The notes under the pieces are model-generated. The model made no database searches. It saw only the letters and a program-made list of their open reading frames with translations, and was not told the DNA's origin. 64,000 nucleotides of DNA from Pseudomonas sp. TH31 (GTDB taxonomy: Bacteria; Pseudomonadota; Gammaproteobacteria; Pseudomonadales; Pseudomonadaceae). Positions 1 to 8,787 of the stretch are shown here, in pieces. The position numbers and the translations under genes are program-made. The stretch is from assembly GCF_016650815.1 (NCBI RefSeq), contig NZ_JAEKEZ010000033.1, forward strand, positions 248,001 through 312,000, written 5' to 3'. Positions within the stretch are counted from its first letter, which is position 1. Each line of letters opens with the position of its first letter.

Positions 1-1490
1 TTCCGCGCTTGAGCATCCACCGCGGTGCAAAAAAGGCCAAGGGCAAGTATTTTGGCCCTTATCCAAGCGCGGGTGCCATTCGAGAAAGTCTGAGTTTGCT
101 GCAAAAAACCTTTTTCGTTCGCCAGTGCGAAGACAGCTATTACAAGAACCGTACGCGGCCTTGCCTGCAATACCAGATCAAGCGCTGCAAGGCCCCGTGT
201 GTCGGGCTGGTGGAGCCGCAGGTGTATGCCGAAGACGTACGGCACTCGGTGATGTTCCTTGAGGGGCGCAGCAACGCGCTGACGGACGAGCTGTCTGCCG
301 GGATGGAGGAGGCTGCGATCAACCTCGAGTTTGAGCGCGCGGCTGAATTGCGAGACCAGATTTCATTGCTGCGCCGGGTTCAGGACCAGCAGAGCATGGA
401 GGGCGGAACCGGCGATATCGATGTGATCGCCGCGTTCGTCAATCCGGGGGGCGCCTGTGTTCACTTGATCAGCGTGCGTGGCGGCCGGGTGCTGGGCAGC
501 AAGAATTTCTTCCCGCAAGTCGGGATTGAAGAAGACGTATCCGAAGTCATGGCGGCATTTTTGGGCCAGTACTTCATCACCAGTCCCGAGCGGGATTTGC
601 CGAGCGAACTGATCGTCAACGTGGTTCACGATGATTTTCCGGTCCTGATCGCCGCCATCGACGAACTGCGCGGTCGCGAATTGTCCATCAGCCACCGGGT
701 ACGCGGTACGCGAGCGCGCTGGCAGCAACTGGCGGTCACCAATGCCGAGCAAGCCTTAAGCGCGCGACTGGCCAATCGTCAGCATGTCGCCGCGCGTTTC
801 GATGCTCTGGCGCAAGTACTGAACCTGGAGGAGCCACCACAGCGCCTTGAGTGTTATGACATCAGCCACTCCAGCGGTGAAGCCACTGTGGCATCCTGCG
901 TGGTGTTCGGCCCGGAAGGCCCGATCAAGTCTGACTACCGCCGGTATAACATCGAGGGTGTGACACCAGGCGACGACTACGCTGCAATGCACCAGGCCCT
1001 GACCCGACGCTTCAGCAAACTGAAGGACGGCGAGGGCAAGTTGCCGGACATCCTGTTGGTGGACGGGGGCAAAGGTCAGCTGTCCATGGCCCGGGACGTA
1101 CTCAATGAACTGGCAGTGCCTGATCTGATTCTGCTGGGCGTGGCCAAGGGCGCGACGCGCAAGGCCGGTTTCGAAACCTTGTACCTGAATGACGCTGCAC
1201 ATGAATTCACGCTGCGCGGTGATTCCCCCGCACTGCATTTGATCCAGCAGATTCGCGATGAGGCCCACCGTTTCGCCATTACCGGGCATCGGGCACGACG
1301 GGGTAAAACCCGTCGTACCTCAACGCTTGAAGGCGTTGCGGGCGTCGGGCCGACACGTCGGCGCGATTTGTTGAAACATTTTGGTGGATTGCAGGAGCTG
1401 TCTCGTGCCAGCATCGAAGAGATCGCCAAAGCACCCGGGATCAGTAAAAAGCTCGCTGAGTCGATTTATGCAAATCTGCACAGCGAGTAG
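1..1490 (+). CDS. uvrC: UvrC, excinuclease ABC subunit C (5' partial)
   Basis: Nucleotide-excision-repair nuclease that, with UvrB, cuts the damaged strand on both sides of a lesion. The frame is open from the first base of the window, so the start and most of the N-terminal GIY-YIG domain lie upstream; about 495 of the usual ~610 residues are present. Visible parts in order: a cysteine-rich stretch (RPCLQYQIKRCKAPC), the UVR motif that contacts UvrB (LEFERAAELRDQI), the RNase H-like endonuclease core (ECYDISHSSGE, then LLVDGGKGQ) and a C-terminal helix-hairpin-helix region (EGVAGVGPTRRRDLLKHFGG). It ends at TAG, 32 bases before pgsA. In Pseudomonas this gene normally follows gacA; gacA is outside the window. 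Confidence 0.97.
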   Translation, partial: PRLSIHRGAKKAKGKYFGPYPSAGAIRESLSLLQKTFFVRQCEDSYYKNRTRPCLQYQIKRCKAPCVGLVEPQVYAEDVRHSVMFLEGRSNALTDELSAGMEEAAINLEFERAAELRDQISLLRRVQDQQSMEGGTGDIDVIAAFVNPGGACVHLISVRGGRVLGSKNFFPQVGIEEDVSEVMAAFLGQYFITSPERDLPSELIVNVVHDDFPVLIAAIDELRGRELSISHRVRGTRARWQQLAVTNAEQALSARLANRQHVAARFDALAQVLNLEEPPQRLECYDISHSSGEATVASCVVFGPEGPIKSDYRRYNIEGVTPGDDYAAMHQALTRRFSKLKDGEGKLPDILLVDGGKGQLSMARDVLNELAVPDLILLGVAKGATRKAGFETLYLNDAAHEFTLRGDSPALHLIQQIRDEAHRFAITGHRARRGKTRRTSTLEGVAGVGPTRRRDLLKHFGGLQELSRASIEEIAKAPGISKKLAESIYANLHSE

Positions 1491-1522
1491 AATGCCAACT
1501 CACCTCGTAGCCAGTTGTGCCG

Positions 1523-2083
1523 ATGAATATCCCTAATCTGATTACCGTTCTACGCGTCCTGCTCATTCCGATCTTCATTTTACTGTTCTACCTGCCGTAC
1601 CAGTGGAGCTATCTGGCTTCCAGTTCGGTCTTCGCATTCGCCGCAGCCACTGACTGGCTCGACGGATACCTGGCCCGTCGTCTGGAACAGAGCACGCCGT
1701 TCGGGGCCTTCCTCGATCCGGTGGCTGACAAATTGATGGTCGCCGTTGCGCTGGTATTGCTGGTGCAAGAACACGGCAACCTGTGGCTCACACTGCCGGC
1801 AGCGGTCATTATCGGTCGCGAGATTGTCGTCTCGGCGTTGCGAGAGTGGATGGCCGAACTCGGCGCCCGTGCTCACGTCGCCGTGTCGAACCTGGGCAAA
1901 TGGAAAACCGCCGCGCAAATGCTGGCGCTGGTGATCCTACTGGCCAATCCATCGGACTTCAGCTTCTGGGTCCTGGTGGGTTACGCCTTGTTGCTGGTAT
2001 CGGCAGGCCTGACATTGTGGTCAATGGTCCAGTATCTGCGGGCTGCCTGGCCGCATCTGAAGACCGACGTTGAAAAGAAATAA
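1523..2083 (+). CDS. pgsA: CDP-diacylglycerol-glycerol-3-phosphate 3-phosphatidyltransferase
   Basis: Makes phosphatidylglycerol phosphate, the committed step to phosphatidylglycerol and cardiolipin, in the inner membrane. The 186-aa protein starts MNIPNLITVLR, typical of PgsA. A GTG six bases upstream is in frame, but the ATG at 1523 fits the family better. The CDP-alcohol phosphotransferase signature is complete around residues 44-70 (DWLDGYLARR, then GAFLDPVADK). Several hydrophobic segments fill the rest and the tail is charged (DVEKK). It follows uvrC closely, as in other pseudomonads, and is probably co-transcribed with it. Confidence 0.97.
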   Translation: MNIPNLITVLRVLLIPIFILLFYLPYQWSYLASSSVFAFAAATDWLDGYLARRLEQSTPFGAFLDPVADKLMVAVALVLLVQEHGNLWLTLPAAVIIGREIVVSALREWMAELGARAHVAVSNLGKWKTAAQMLALVILLANPSDFSFWVLVGYALLLVSAGLTLWSMVQYLRAAWPHLKTDVEKK

Positions 2084-2103
2084 AACTTTTTTGAATCAAG
2101 GGG

Positions 2104-2131
2104 TTGACGGGGCTTCTGGATTCTATAGAAT
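2104..2131 (+). promoter_or_regulatory. Sigma70-type promoter of tRNA-Gly
   Basis: TTGACG at 2104-2109 and TAGAAT at 2126-2131 are separated by 16 bases. The tRNA begins 16 bases after the second hexamer, as expected for a stable-RNA promoter. Confidence 0.6.
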
Positions 2132-2146
2132 GCGCCACACCAAGAC

Positions 2147-2222
<76 letters not shown>

Positions 2223-2229
2223 AATATAG

Positions 2230-2262
2230 AAAAACGCCACTCAATGAGTGGCGTTTTTTTTT
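2230..2262 (+). terminator. Intrinsic terminator after tRNA-Gly
   Basis: A strong hairpin with arms AACGCCACTCA and TGAGTGGCGTT is followed by nine T. It sits eight bases after the tRNA. Closely similar stems recur at 60650 and 61236. Confidence 0.9.
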
Positions 2263-2359
2263 GCGCGTTATTTTATTGCCAGCATTGGAAAAAGAGGCTT
2301 CGGTCTCATTTGCAAATGCCCAAAAGGGTGTTGCAGGCGGGACGTCGGGGCCGTCTTGA

Positions 2360-2575
2360 TCAGTATGGGCCTTCAGCTTTCAGCTTAGCCAGGGCCTGTT
2401 TGATGTGCCCGGAGTTCTCACCGATCATGTGAAGCGCGCCGCAGACATTGTCGCCAGTATCCGTCGTGCCTTGGCGCTCCACCATCAAGGTGAACGCCAT
2501 CAAGGCCGCCTCTAAGGCGAGCTGGTTTTGGTACAGTCGCTCAAGGACATCAGGTAGCGAATATTCAGTGGGCAT
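2360..2575 (-). CDS. Small conserved hypothetical protein
   Basis: A 71-aa protein beginning MPTEYSLPDVLERLYQ. The start at 2575 is chosen because upstream in-frame residues look non-coding and this N-terminus has a typical soluble composition. It is predicted to be helical, mildly acidic, with no signal peptide or membrane segment. It resembles small proteins I recall from other Pseudomonas genomes, but I know of no function. It points toward the tRNA terminator and stands alone, with no operon partner. Confidence 0.6.
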   Translation of the reverse strand: MPTEYSLPDVLERLYQNQLALEAALMAFTLMVERQGTTDTGDNVCGALHMIGENSGHIKQALAKLKAEGPY

Positions 2576-2810
2576 CGTTTCGACTCCGATCGAGTAACCG
2601 AGAGCGTAGCAGCGGGGGAGGGAAGACAGCCAAAGGCCCAAGGGCGGTGGATAGACGATTCAGCCAATCTGTAGCATCGACCGGTTGAATCCACACCTTA
2701 AAGCGGATACGTATGGGAAGGCGGCTGCACTCAGCACTGAAGTACTATCAGATAATGCTGCCTGACTATTTTAAAAAGAAGTTTGACGGTAACTGAACGG
2801 CGTTTCAGCC

Positions 2811-3674
2811 TCAGAGGCTATGTACCAGACTATCGAGCACTTCGGCGGTTGTGTCATCCAACGTAAATTCTGCTGATACGGTCACTCTAAGCTGCCGTGC
2901 TAAGCGGTATTCGCTGGGCGTGCAGTTAACGAACTGTTTGAAGGCGCGAGCGAAATAGGAGGGGTCCTTGAAGCCGGCCTCATAGCCGATGCTGGTAATA
3001 GGCATCTGGCTATTGTCGAGCAGTTGCTTGGCGAAGCTCATGCGTTTGTTCAGGATGTAGTCCGTAAAGCCAAGTCCATTGGCTTCCTTGAACAGGCGAC
3101 TGAACCGAAATGTTGTCATGCCGCAGCGTTTCGCCAGGTCCCTCTGATCGATGCTATCCCGAAAGTGCCGGTCGATGTGCAGCATGACATTGCTGAGCGC
3201 TTGGTGTTTTTGGTGTCCCGAGGTCAACCGGATACTGTCCGGCAGGGTCGGAGAGTGATCGATCAGCGATGTCGTGCCTTGGTTATGGGCATTTCGGCGC
3301 AGCTCGCAGAGCTGTATCACTGCCGTCAGGTAGCGCTTCCTTTCGATGGTTGTGAGCGGGAGCATCATGTATTCCCAAACGCCTGAGCGCATGGCCCAGA
3401 TAGCCAGTTCTTCTGAGTGCTGCAAGGTGAACATGGTGATCGGGATGGTGGGTGAGGTGCGTTTGATCTCCAGTAGTAGCCGCAAGCCCGGCGTATCGGG
3501 GCGATCGAAATGGATGCAGATCATGTCTGCCTGTTCCCCTCTGGGCAGTACAGAGTTTTTCGCCAGTCTGCAGACGCAGGTGCTCTCGAACTGCGCGATG
3601 AGTTCGCTCGTGGATCGATCGTGAGTCAGATCGAACCATAATAGCGATGGCTTTATGATCAAGTTCGACGTCAT
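2811..3674 (-). CDS. AraC-family regulator with degenerate receiver domain, divergent from the Flp pilus locus
   Basis: A 287-aa DNA-binding protein. Residues ~1-125 have the outline of a response-regulator receiver, but the phosphoacceptor position is His (ICIHFDRPDTPG, where LDLxLPDxxG is expected) and the conserved Lys before the last strand is replaced (MMLPL). Phosphorelay control is therefore unlikely. Residues ~165-270 are a typical AraC pair of helix-turn-helix motifs (DLAKRCGMTTFRFSRLFK; then SIGYEAGFKDPSYFARAFK), ending in the usual C-terminal signature (CTPSEYR). It is transcribed away from flp1 with ~400 bp between them, so it is the obvious candidate activator of the tad locus. 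That role is inferred from position. Confidence 0.85.
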   Translation of the reverse strand: MTSNLIIKPSLLWFDLTHDRSTSELIAQFESTCVCRLAKNSVLPRGEQADMICIHFDRPDTPGLRLLLEIKRTSPTIPITMFTLQHSEELAIWAMRSGVWEYMMLPLTTIERKRYLTAVIQLCELRRNAHNQGTTSLIDHSPTLPDSIRLTSGHQKHQALSNVMLHIDRHFRDSIDQRDLAKRCGMTTFRFSRLFKEANGLGFTDYILNKRMSFAKQLLDNSQMPITSIGYEAGFKDPSYFARAFKQFVNCTPSEYRLARQLRVTVSAEFTLDDTTAEVLDSLVHSL

Positions 3675-4079
3675 GTCTCTACTCGCGGTTTTTTATGCCT
3701 CTCTTCGCTGAGTAGTATTGTCAACGTGCCATCAATTTGCAGACTAAATCCTGATAATAAAGAGTTGATTTAGTTCTATACGCTCTAAATTTCGCCTGAA
3801 AACCACCGTTGGACGACTGTTTACTCGCGTGTTTTCGATGCAGTCGGCACCAACCGTTTATAGCTTGTCAATCAACGACAATTGCACTTGCAAGTCTTTT
3901 CCTTTTTCACCCCCCTGTTACTTCTGCAAAGCCAGCTTCCTGGTTGGCTGCGCCCGCAAAAAAGTCCTAGCGATGCGCAAAATCCTCCTAACGCCCATGC
4001 CTGCCTCCTGACTAGGGTGACATCAGGCAGTGCAGAACGTGCTGCCTCATAAAAAAGACATTCGAATGAGGTGGGCAAA
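3675..4079. other. Intergenic region between regulator and flp1
   Basis: About 400 bp, more A/T-rich than its surroundings, with no convincing gene. It must hold the divergent promoters of the AraC-type regulator and the pilin genes. I see no clear operator. Short reading frames here lack ribosome-binding sites. Confidence 0.5.
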
Positions 4080-4271
4080 ATGATCATGCAAACAATCAAG
4101 GCTTCGGTGGTGAAGTTCCTCAAAGACGAAGATGGTCTGACCATCGTGGAGTACGCGGTGGCGGGCGGGTTGATTACGGTGGCTGTTGCCGCTGCTTTCC
4201 TGGCGCTTGGGACGCAGGTGAATACCAAAATTACGGCGCTCTGCGCCGCGGTCAAAGGTTCCGCTTGCTAA
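4080..4271 (+). CDS. flp: Flp type IVb pilin 1
   Basis: Major-pilin precursor of the tight-adherence (Tad) pilus, 63 aa. The start at 4080 is chosen by comparison with the second copy: both have the same leader pattern, a GAGGTG ribosome site then CAAAATG. The prepilin cleavage site is after Gly19 (EDG/LTIVEYAVAGG), giving a mature protein with the Flp-type Glu5-Tyr6 pair, followed by a hydrophobic helix. The C-terminus carries two Cys (ITALCAAVKGSAC). It would be processed by the peptidase encoded at 4650. Confidence 0.93.
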   Translation: MIMQTIKASVVKFLKDEDGLTIVEYAVAGGLITVAVAAAFLALGTQVNTKITALCAAVKGSAC

Positions 4272-4424
4272 CGATAATTCCCGCTGGAGGACGCAGCGAA
4301 GTCCATAGAACAACCGGTTGCCTCTATCTCTGATAGGGCGTCGGACAACTTTCTAACTGGGCTTCGCGTTGTTCCTGCCAGTTTGCGTTTTGAGCGGCAT
4401 GGCCGCTGGAGTGAGGTGAGCAAA

Positions 4425-4622
4425 ATGACTCTGCAAACAATCAAGGCTTCGGCACTGAAGTTCATCAAAAACGAAGATGGCCTGACCATTGTGGAATACG
4501 CGGTGGCGGGTGGGTTGATTACGGTGGCTGTTGCCGCTGCGTTCCTTCTACTGGGTGGCCAAGTGAATGCCAAAATCACGGCGTTATGCACGGCGGTCAA
4601 TAGTGGTAACGCTTGCCCATAA
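4425..4622 (+). CDS. flp: Flp type IVb pilin 2 (tandem copy)
   Basis: Second Flp pilin, 65 aa, from a tandem duplication: the N-terminal half is nearly identical to the first copy (TIKASxxKFxKxEDGLTIVEYAVAGG) and the upstream ribosome-site block is shared. Cleavage is again after Gly19. The differences are mainly in the C-terminal tail (ALCTAVNSGNACP versus ALCAAVKGSAC), which lies on the pilus surface in this family. An upstream in-frame TTG at 4383 is rejected as a start because the extra 14 residues are charged and absent from copy 1. Confidence 0.92.
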   Translation: MTLQTIKASALKFIKNEDGLTIVEYAVAGGLITVAVAAAFLLLGGQVNAKITALCTAVNSGNACP

Positions 4623-4649
4623 CCATTAGCCCAAGTCGGGAGACGCGCC

Positions 4650-5180
4650 ATGTCCATGGAATTGCTGGTGTCGACAATTGTGCTGCTAGGACTGCTGGGC
4701 GTCGCGGTGGTGAGCGATCTGCTTCACCACCGTATTCCCAACATGCTGATTCTGTCAGGTGTTGTCCTGGGATTGGTCGGTCAGATTTATTCGGGTGGTG
4801 TCAGCGGATTGGGTGACAGCCTGTTGGGTATCCTGGTCTGTATGGGGCTTTTTCTGCCCATGTACGCTTTGGGTGGCATGGCTGCCGGTGATGTCAAGTT
4901 AATGGCCATGGTTGGCAGTTTTCTACCGTTCCATTACGCGTTGTGGGCTGCACTATTTAGTCTGATAGCCGGTGGAGGGGTTGGTTTTTTGATAGTCCTG
5001 GTTCGCGGTCAATTGTTTCAGACCCTGGGGCGCTATTGGCTGATTGTGAGGGCGCAGTCCTATCTGGCGCCCGCTCCAGATGAAGTGGCTGGCAAGCCTT
5101 TTCCTTACTCGATTGCAATCTTGATAGGCACTTTAATCAGCGTCTACTGGCAACTTGTTGCCGGTGGGTTGGGAGTTTAG
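4650..5180 (+). CDS. fppA: Flp prepilin peptidase (TadV/CpaA/FppA family)
   Basis: A 176-aa integral-membrane aspartic peptidase (family A24) that removes the leader from Flp pilins and pseudopilins. The two catalytic aspartates are visible: SDLLHHRIPN near residue 23 and GGMAAGDVKLM near residue 70. About six hydrophobic segments are present. It lacks the cytoplasmic methylase domain of PilD, as expected for the short Flp-specific type. It directly follows the pilin genes and is 3 bp from the next gene. Confidence 0.92.
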   Translation: MSMELLVSTIVLLGLLGVAVVSDLLHHRIPNMLILSGVVLGLVGQIYSGGVSGLGDSLLGILVCMGLFLPMYALGGMAAGDVKLMAMVGSFLPFHYALWAALFSLIAGGGVGFLIVLVRGQLFQTLGRYWLIVRAQSYLAPAPDEVAGKPFPYSIAILIGTLISVYWQLVAGGLGV

Positions 5181-5182
5181 TC

Positions 5183-6517
5183 ATGCACGTCATCGTCGAT
5201 AGCGAGGCCTACCCCAGCGATCGGGAAGCGGTGCAACGACTGGCTCCTCAGCCTTGCACAATCAGCGAAACAGGTCTGACAGAGAGTTTTCTCGGTGAGT
5301 TGCTGTGTAAGCATTTGTATGAAGCCGGTGTGCTGGACATGCCGCGACTGGTAGAGCGACTGGCGCTGACCGGCGCCGTACTTGAAGAGGTCCTGGCGTT
5401 TCTGCGCAAGGATGGCCGTGTTGAAGTGCTTGGTCAGATAGGGCTGCAATCGACGGGTGGGCAGATGCTGCGCTACGGCCTGACCGAACGCGGTCGCGGT
5501 GCCGCCCGCGATGCCCTGTCGCGCAGTGGCTATATAGGTGCGGCCCCCTTCCCGGTGAGTACCTACCGTTCCTTGCTCAAAATCCAGACCATTCACCATG
5601 GCCGCATCAACGCGAGCGATATGCGCAGGGCCCTCTCGGGCGTAGTGCTGACAGAAGGAATGCTTGATCAGTTGGGTGTGGCGCTGAACTCCGGGCGCGC
5701 GATCATGATTTATGGCCCTGCGGGTACCGGCAAGACCTATGTCAGCAGTCGGCTGATTCGCCTGTTCGCCGAAGCCATCTGGGTGCCTCATGCCATCGTT
5801 ATCAACGAGTCGGTGATCGAGATCTACGACCCACAGGTCCATCAGAAGCTGGATGATCGCGGCCAACAGAACAATCTGATGCTCAACGAAGGAATCGATC
5901 GTCGACTGCAGTGCTGCAAACGTCCGATCGTGATCACCGGTGGTGAGTTGAGCATGGAGCAGCTAGACGTTCGCTATGACCCCTTCACCCGTCAGTACCA
6001 GGCTGCCTTGCAGCTCAAGGCCAGCAATGGCCTGTTCATCATCGATGACATGGGACGCCAGCGCATGGCGCCCGCCGAATTGTTGAATCGCTGGATCGTA
6101 CCCATGGAGGAGAAGCGTGACTTCCTCAACCTGGGCGGCGGTCGGCACTGTGAACTGCCGTTCGATCTGATTCTGGTGTTCTCCACCAACCTCAACCCGC
6201 TGGAATTGGCCGATGAGGCCTTCCTCCGTCGGATTGGCTACAAGCTGCAGTTCGGGTACCTGAAACCCGAGGAATACGAACGGATCTGGCGTCAGGAATG
6301 CGAGCGCCTGGGCATTCCTTTTGATCCTCTGTTGCTGCGCTATGTACTGCAACGGCTTTATGCAAGTGAAGGCATGCCGCTGGTGCCTTGCCATCCCCGC
6401 GATCTCCTGAACATGGCTCTCGATCGTCAACGTTACTTGGACGGTTCCGGTGCCCTGTCGCCGCAAGAGTTGGAATGGGCCTGGCACAACTATTTCGTCC
6501 AGCTCGACTTTCTTTGA
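5183..6517 (+). CDS. AAA+ ATPase of the tad locus
   Basis: A 444-aa cytoplasmic ATPase. Walker A is GPAGTGKT near residue 178, Walker B is GLFIIDDMGR near residue 283, and a sensor-like STN follows (VFSTNLNPLELADEAFLRR). The N-terminal ~150 residues look like a winged-helix or adaptor segment (VLEEVLAFLRKDGRVEVLG). It is not the TadA secretion ATPase, which is encoded at 10985. A protein of this kind sits in several tad loci, but its role is unknown to me; a MoxR-like remodelling or assembly function is a guess. It starts 3 bp after the peptidase gene, so it is in the same operon. Confidence 0.75.
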   Translation: MHVIVDSEAYPSDREAVQRLAPQPCTISETGLTESFLGELLCKHLYEAGVLDMPRLVERLALTGAVLEEVLAFLRKDGRVEVLGQIGLQSTGGQMLRYGLTERGRGAARDALSRSGYIGAAPFPVSTYRSLLKIQTIHHGRINASDMRRALSGVVLTEGMLDQLGVALNSGRAIMIYGPAGTGKTYVSSRLIRLFAEAIWVPHAIVINESVIEIYDPQVHQKLDDRGQQNNLMLNEGIDRRLQCCKRPIVITGGELSMEQLDVRYDPFTRQYQAALQLKASNGLFIIDDMGRQRMAPAELLNRWIVPMEEKRDFLNLGGGRHCELPFDLILVFSTNLNPLELADEAFLRRIGYKLQFGYLKPEEYERIWRQECERLGIPFDPLLLRYVLQRLYASEGMPLVPCHPRDLLNMALDRQRYLDGSGALSPQELEWAWHNYFVQLDFL

Positions 6518-6532
6518 TCCGGAGATACTGAC

Positions 6533-7354
6533 ATGAGCTCTCGTACTCTTACCCTGATAGGCGTTTCCCTGGTCATGGGCCTTGGTGCTGCATGGATGGC
6601 TGACTCCTGGCTGAGCGCAAGGCTCAATGCAAGCCCGGATGACCATCTTCGAAGCGTGGTAGTCGCCACGGTAGAGATTCCATTCGGGCAGATGGTCGAA
6701 GCCCAGCAGGTCACGACCGTGCGCATGCCCATGGACACAATCCCGGACGATGCCTTTGATTCCAGCGACAAGGCGGTGGGCAAGATCGCAACGTTCGACA
6801 TCCTTCGGGGCGACATCGTGCGCGGCGCGCGTCTGAGTGAACACTTGGGAGGCAGCACCCTGGCCTCTTTGATTGCACCCGACAAACGCGCGATATCGGT
6901 ACGTGTGGACGATGTGGTCGGTGTCGGCGGATTCCTGTTGCCGGGTAACCGGGTCGATGTACTGGCGACCAAAACCACAAATGCCGGCAGTAATAACGCT
7001 GTCTCCAGGACCATCCTCGAGAACCTGCGGGTGTTGGCGGTGGATCAGACGGCGGGTACTGACAAGACCCAACCGGTGGTAGTGCGTGCAGTGACGCTGG
7101 AGATGTCGGCCACTGAGGCCGAAGCCCTGGTCACTGCGCAGACGGAAGGCAAATTGCAACTGGCGCTACGCAATCCGCTGAACCTCGAGAAAAAAGCCGC
7201 AGTCGTTGCGCCTGCCACACCTTTCGCACCTGCTGCACCGGTCATGGCTGTGGCTAGTGCCCCGGTGCCAAAACGCGTGGTGCAACACCGCAGCAATGGC
7301 GGGGCTATCACCATTATCCGCGGGATCGAATCTCGCGTAATCGACGTTCGCTGA
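6533..7354 (+). CDS. rcpC: Flp pilus assembly protein RcpC/CpaB
   Basis: A 273-aa periplasmic or outer-membrane-associated assembly factor of the Tad system. It has an N-terminal membrane anchor (LTLIGVSLVMGLGAAWM), then a SAF-type domain (VVATVEIPFGQMVEAQQV) and the CpaB core (ISVRVDDVVGVGGFLLPGNRVDVL). The C-terminal ~60 residues are rich in Ala, Pro and Val and look like a linker. It lies 15 bp after the AAA+ ATPase gene. Confidence 0.9.
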   Translation: MSSRTLTLIGVSLVMGLGAAWMADSWLSARLNASPDDHLRSVVVATVEIPFGQMVEAQQVTTVRMPMDTIPDDAFDSSDKAVGKIATFDILRGDIVRGARLSEHLGGSTLASLIAPDKRAISVRVDDVVGVGGFLLPGNRVDVLATKTTNAGSNNAVSRTILENLRVLAVDQTAGTDKTQPVVVRAVTLEMSATEAEALVTAQTEGKLQLALRNPLNLEKKAAVVAPATPFAPAAPVMAVASAPVPKRVVQHRSNGGAITIIRGIESRVIDVR

Positions 7355-7432
7355 TCGGGCACGACAGGTGCCTGGGCAGCCAGGTAGTGGCGGAGCCGTT
7401 CCGGGTCCGTATCGGTACATGAGGGCTTAACG

Positions 7433-8779
7433 ATGCATCCTCGAATTCAACGGCCGTTTCCGGTAACGCCAAGGCGCCAACGGGGATCGGTGACCGTTCT
7501 GATGGTGATCGCGTTGGCGGCGATCACCTTGATGGCGGCCTTGGCGGTGGACGGCGGCCACATGCTGCTGAACAAGACACGCCTGCAAAATGCAGTGGAC
7601 GCCGCGGCCCTGAGTGGCGCCAAAACCCTCAGTCAGGTCACGGGTGCTACCACCAGTGCCAGCGCCACACGCGCTGCCGCGCTGCTTACGCTCAATGCCA
7701 ATGCCAATGCCACGGGTAACGCGGAATTGGCAACGGCCATCGGCGGTAACGCGAACGCGGGTACCTTCGCGGTGGTGGAACTGGCCTCCAACGTCTACGG
7801 ACCGTTCTCCTATCCAGGGCCGACGAATGCCACTTACGTTCGGGTAACGGTATCGAGCTATCGCCTGACCGGTTTCTTCTGGAGTTTCGTCCAGTCATTT
7901 GGTGCTGCCGGTCTGGGGAGTAAAGCGGTGGCGGCGATGGCCACCGCAGGCCCCAGTCCCACCAGCCCGTGTGATCTCGCACCCTTGATGGTCTGTGGTG
8001 ATCCGACCAAGTACAGCCCGAGCACCGGGGTGTTCTGGGGGTTCAAATTTGGTGATTTGCAGGATTTGAAAACAGGCTCTGGCACTTCGTCTGCCATTGG
8101 CCCTGGCAACTATCAGTTGCTCGATTTCGGATCGGGTGGCAGTGCAGTCAGGGATGACATGGCCGGAGGCGGCTCGGTGTGCCGCAGCGTCGGGCAAAGT
8201 GTCACGACCGCACCGGGCAACAAAGTCGGCCCGACATCCGAGGGTTTGAATACTCGCTTTGGTCAGTACAACGGACCGGTCAGTGCCTCGCAGTATCCAC
8301 CAGACCTGATCGTTAGCTACAGCACACCGGTGATCAGCTGGAACAACTCAAGCACGCCACCACGGGCGGAGTTCAAGGGCCAACCCGTCATATCGACCGG
8401 AGGCACGCTCACCGCTGGCAGCAATGCGGTGCTTGGCTACAAAGACTGGCTGGCAAGTTCTGCCGCATGTGCTGCCGGCTCAGGCAGTGGTTGCCAGAGC
8501 GGCGGCGTCTTCGAACGACGGATGCTGAAAGTCGTGATTGGCAACTGCACTGGGAAAAACAATGGGGCAACGTCGATTCCGGTCCTGGGGTTTGGTTGCT
8601 ATTTCGTGGTCCAGCCGGCCGGTAGCACGGGAAGTACCTCGGAGATCTTCGGACAGTTCGTGCAGGAGTGCCAAGGCGACAACGTGCCTGGCCCCAATCC
8701 TTCGGGTGATACCGGCCCACAGATCATTCAGCTCTACAAAACCTATATCAACACCACCACTCCGAGCACTGATTCTTAG
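7433..8779 (+). CDS. tadG: TadG-type pilus assembly protein
   Basis: A 448-aa protein with the Tad-family N-terminus: a short basic segment (RRQRGSVTVLM), one transmembrane helix, then GGHMLLNKTRLQNAVDAAALSGA, the characteristic start of TadG-like proteins. The rest is a large, Gly/Ser/Thr-rich extracytoplasmic part with several Cys (CDLAPLMVCG, CAAGSGSGC). It probably anchors or caps the pilus at the envelope. It is in the same operon, 8 bp before tadE. Confidence 0.85.
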   Translation: MHPRIQRPFPVTPRRQRGSVTVLMVIALAAITLMAALAVDGGHMLLNKTRLQNAVDAAALSGAKTLSQVTGATTSASATRAAALLTLNANANATGNAELATAIGGNANAGTFAVVELASNVYGPFSYPGPTNATYVRVTVSSYRLTGFFWSFVQSFGAAGLGSKAVAAMATAGPSPTSPCDLAPLMVCGDPTKYSPSTGVFWGFKFGDLQDLKTGSGTSSAIGPGNYQLLDFGSGGSAVRDDMAGGGSVCRSVGQSVTTAPGNKVGPTSEGLNTRFGQYNGPVSASQYPPDLIVSYSTPVISWNNSSTPPRAEFKGQPVISTGGTLTAGSNAVLGYKDWLASSAACAAGSGSGCQSGGVFERRMLKVVIGNCTGKNNGATSIPVLGFGCYFVVQPAGSTGSTSEIFGQFVQECQGDNVPGPNPSGDTGPQIIQLYKTYINTTTPSTDS

Positions 8780-8787
8780 GAGGCGTC

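Noticed and set aside
5963..7159. 398-codon open frame on the minus strand
   Set aside because: Antisense to the tad ATPase and rcpC genes, which have clear motifs and operon context.
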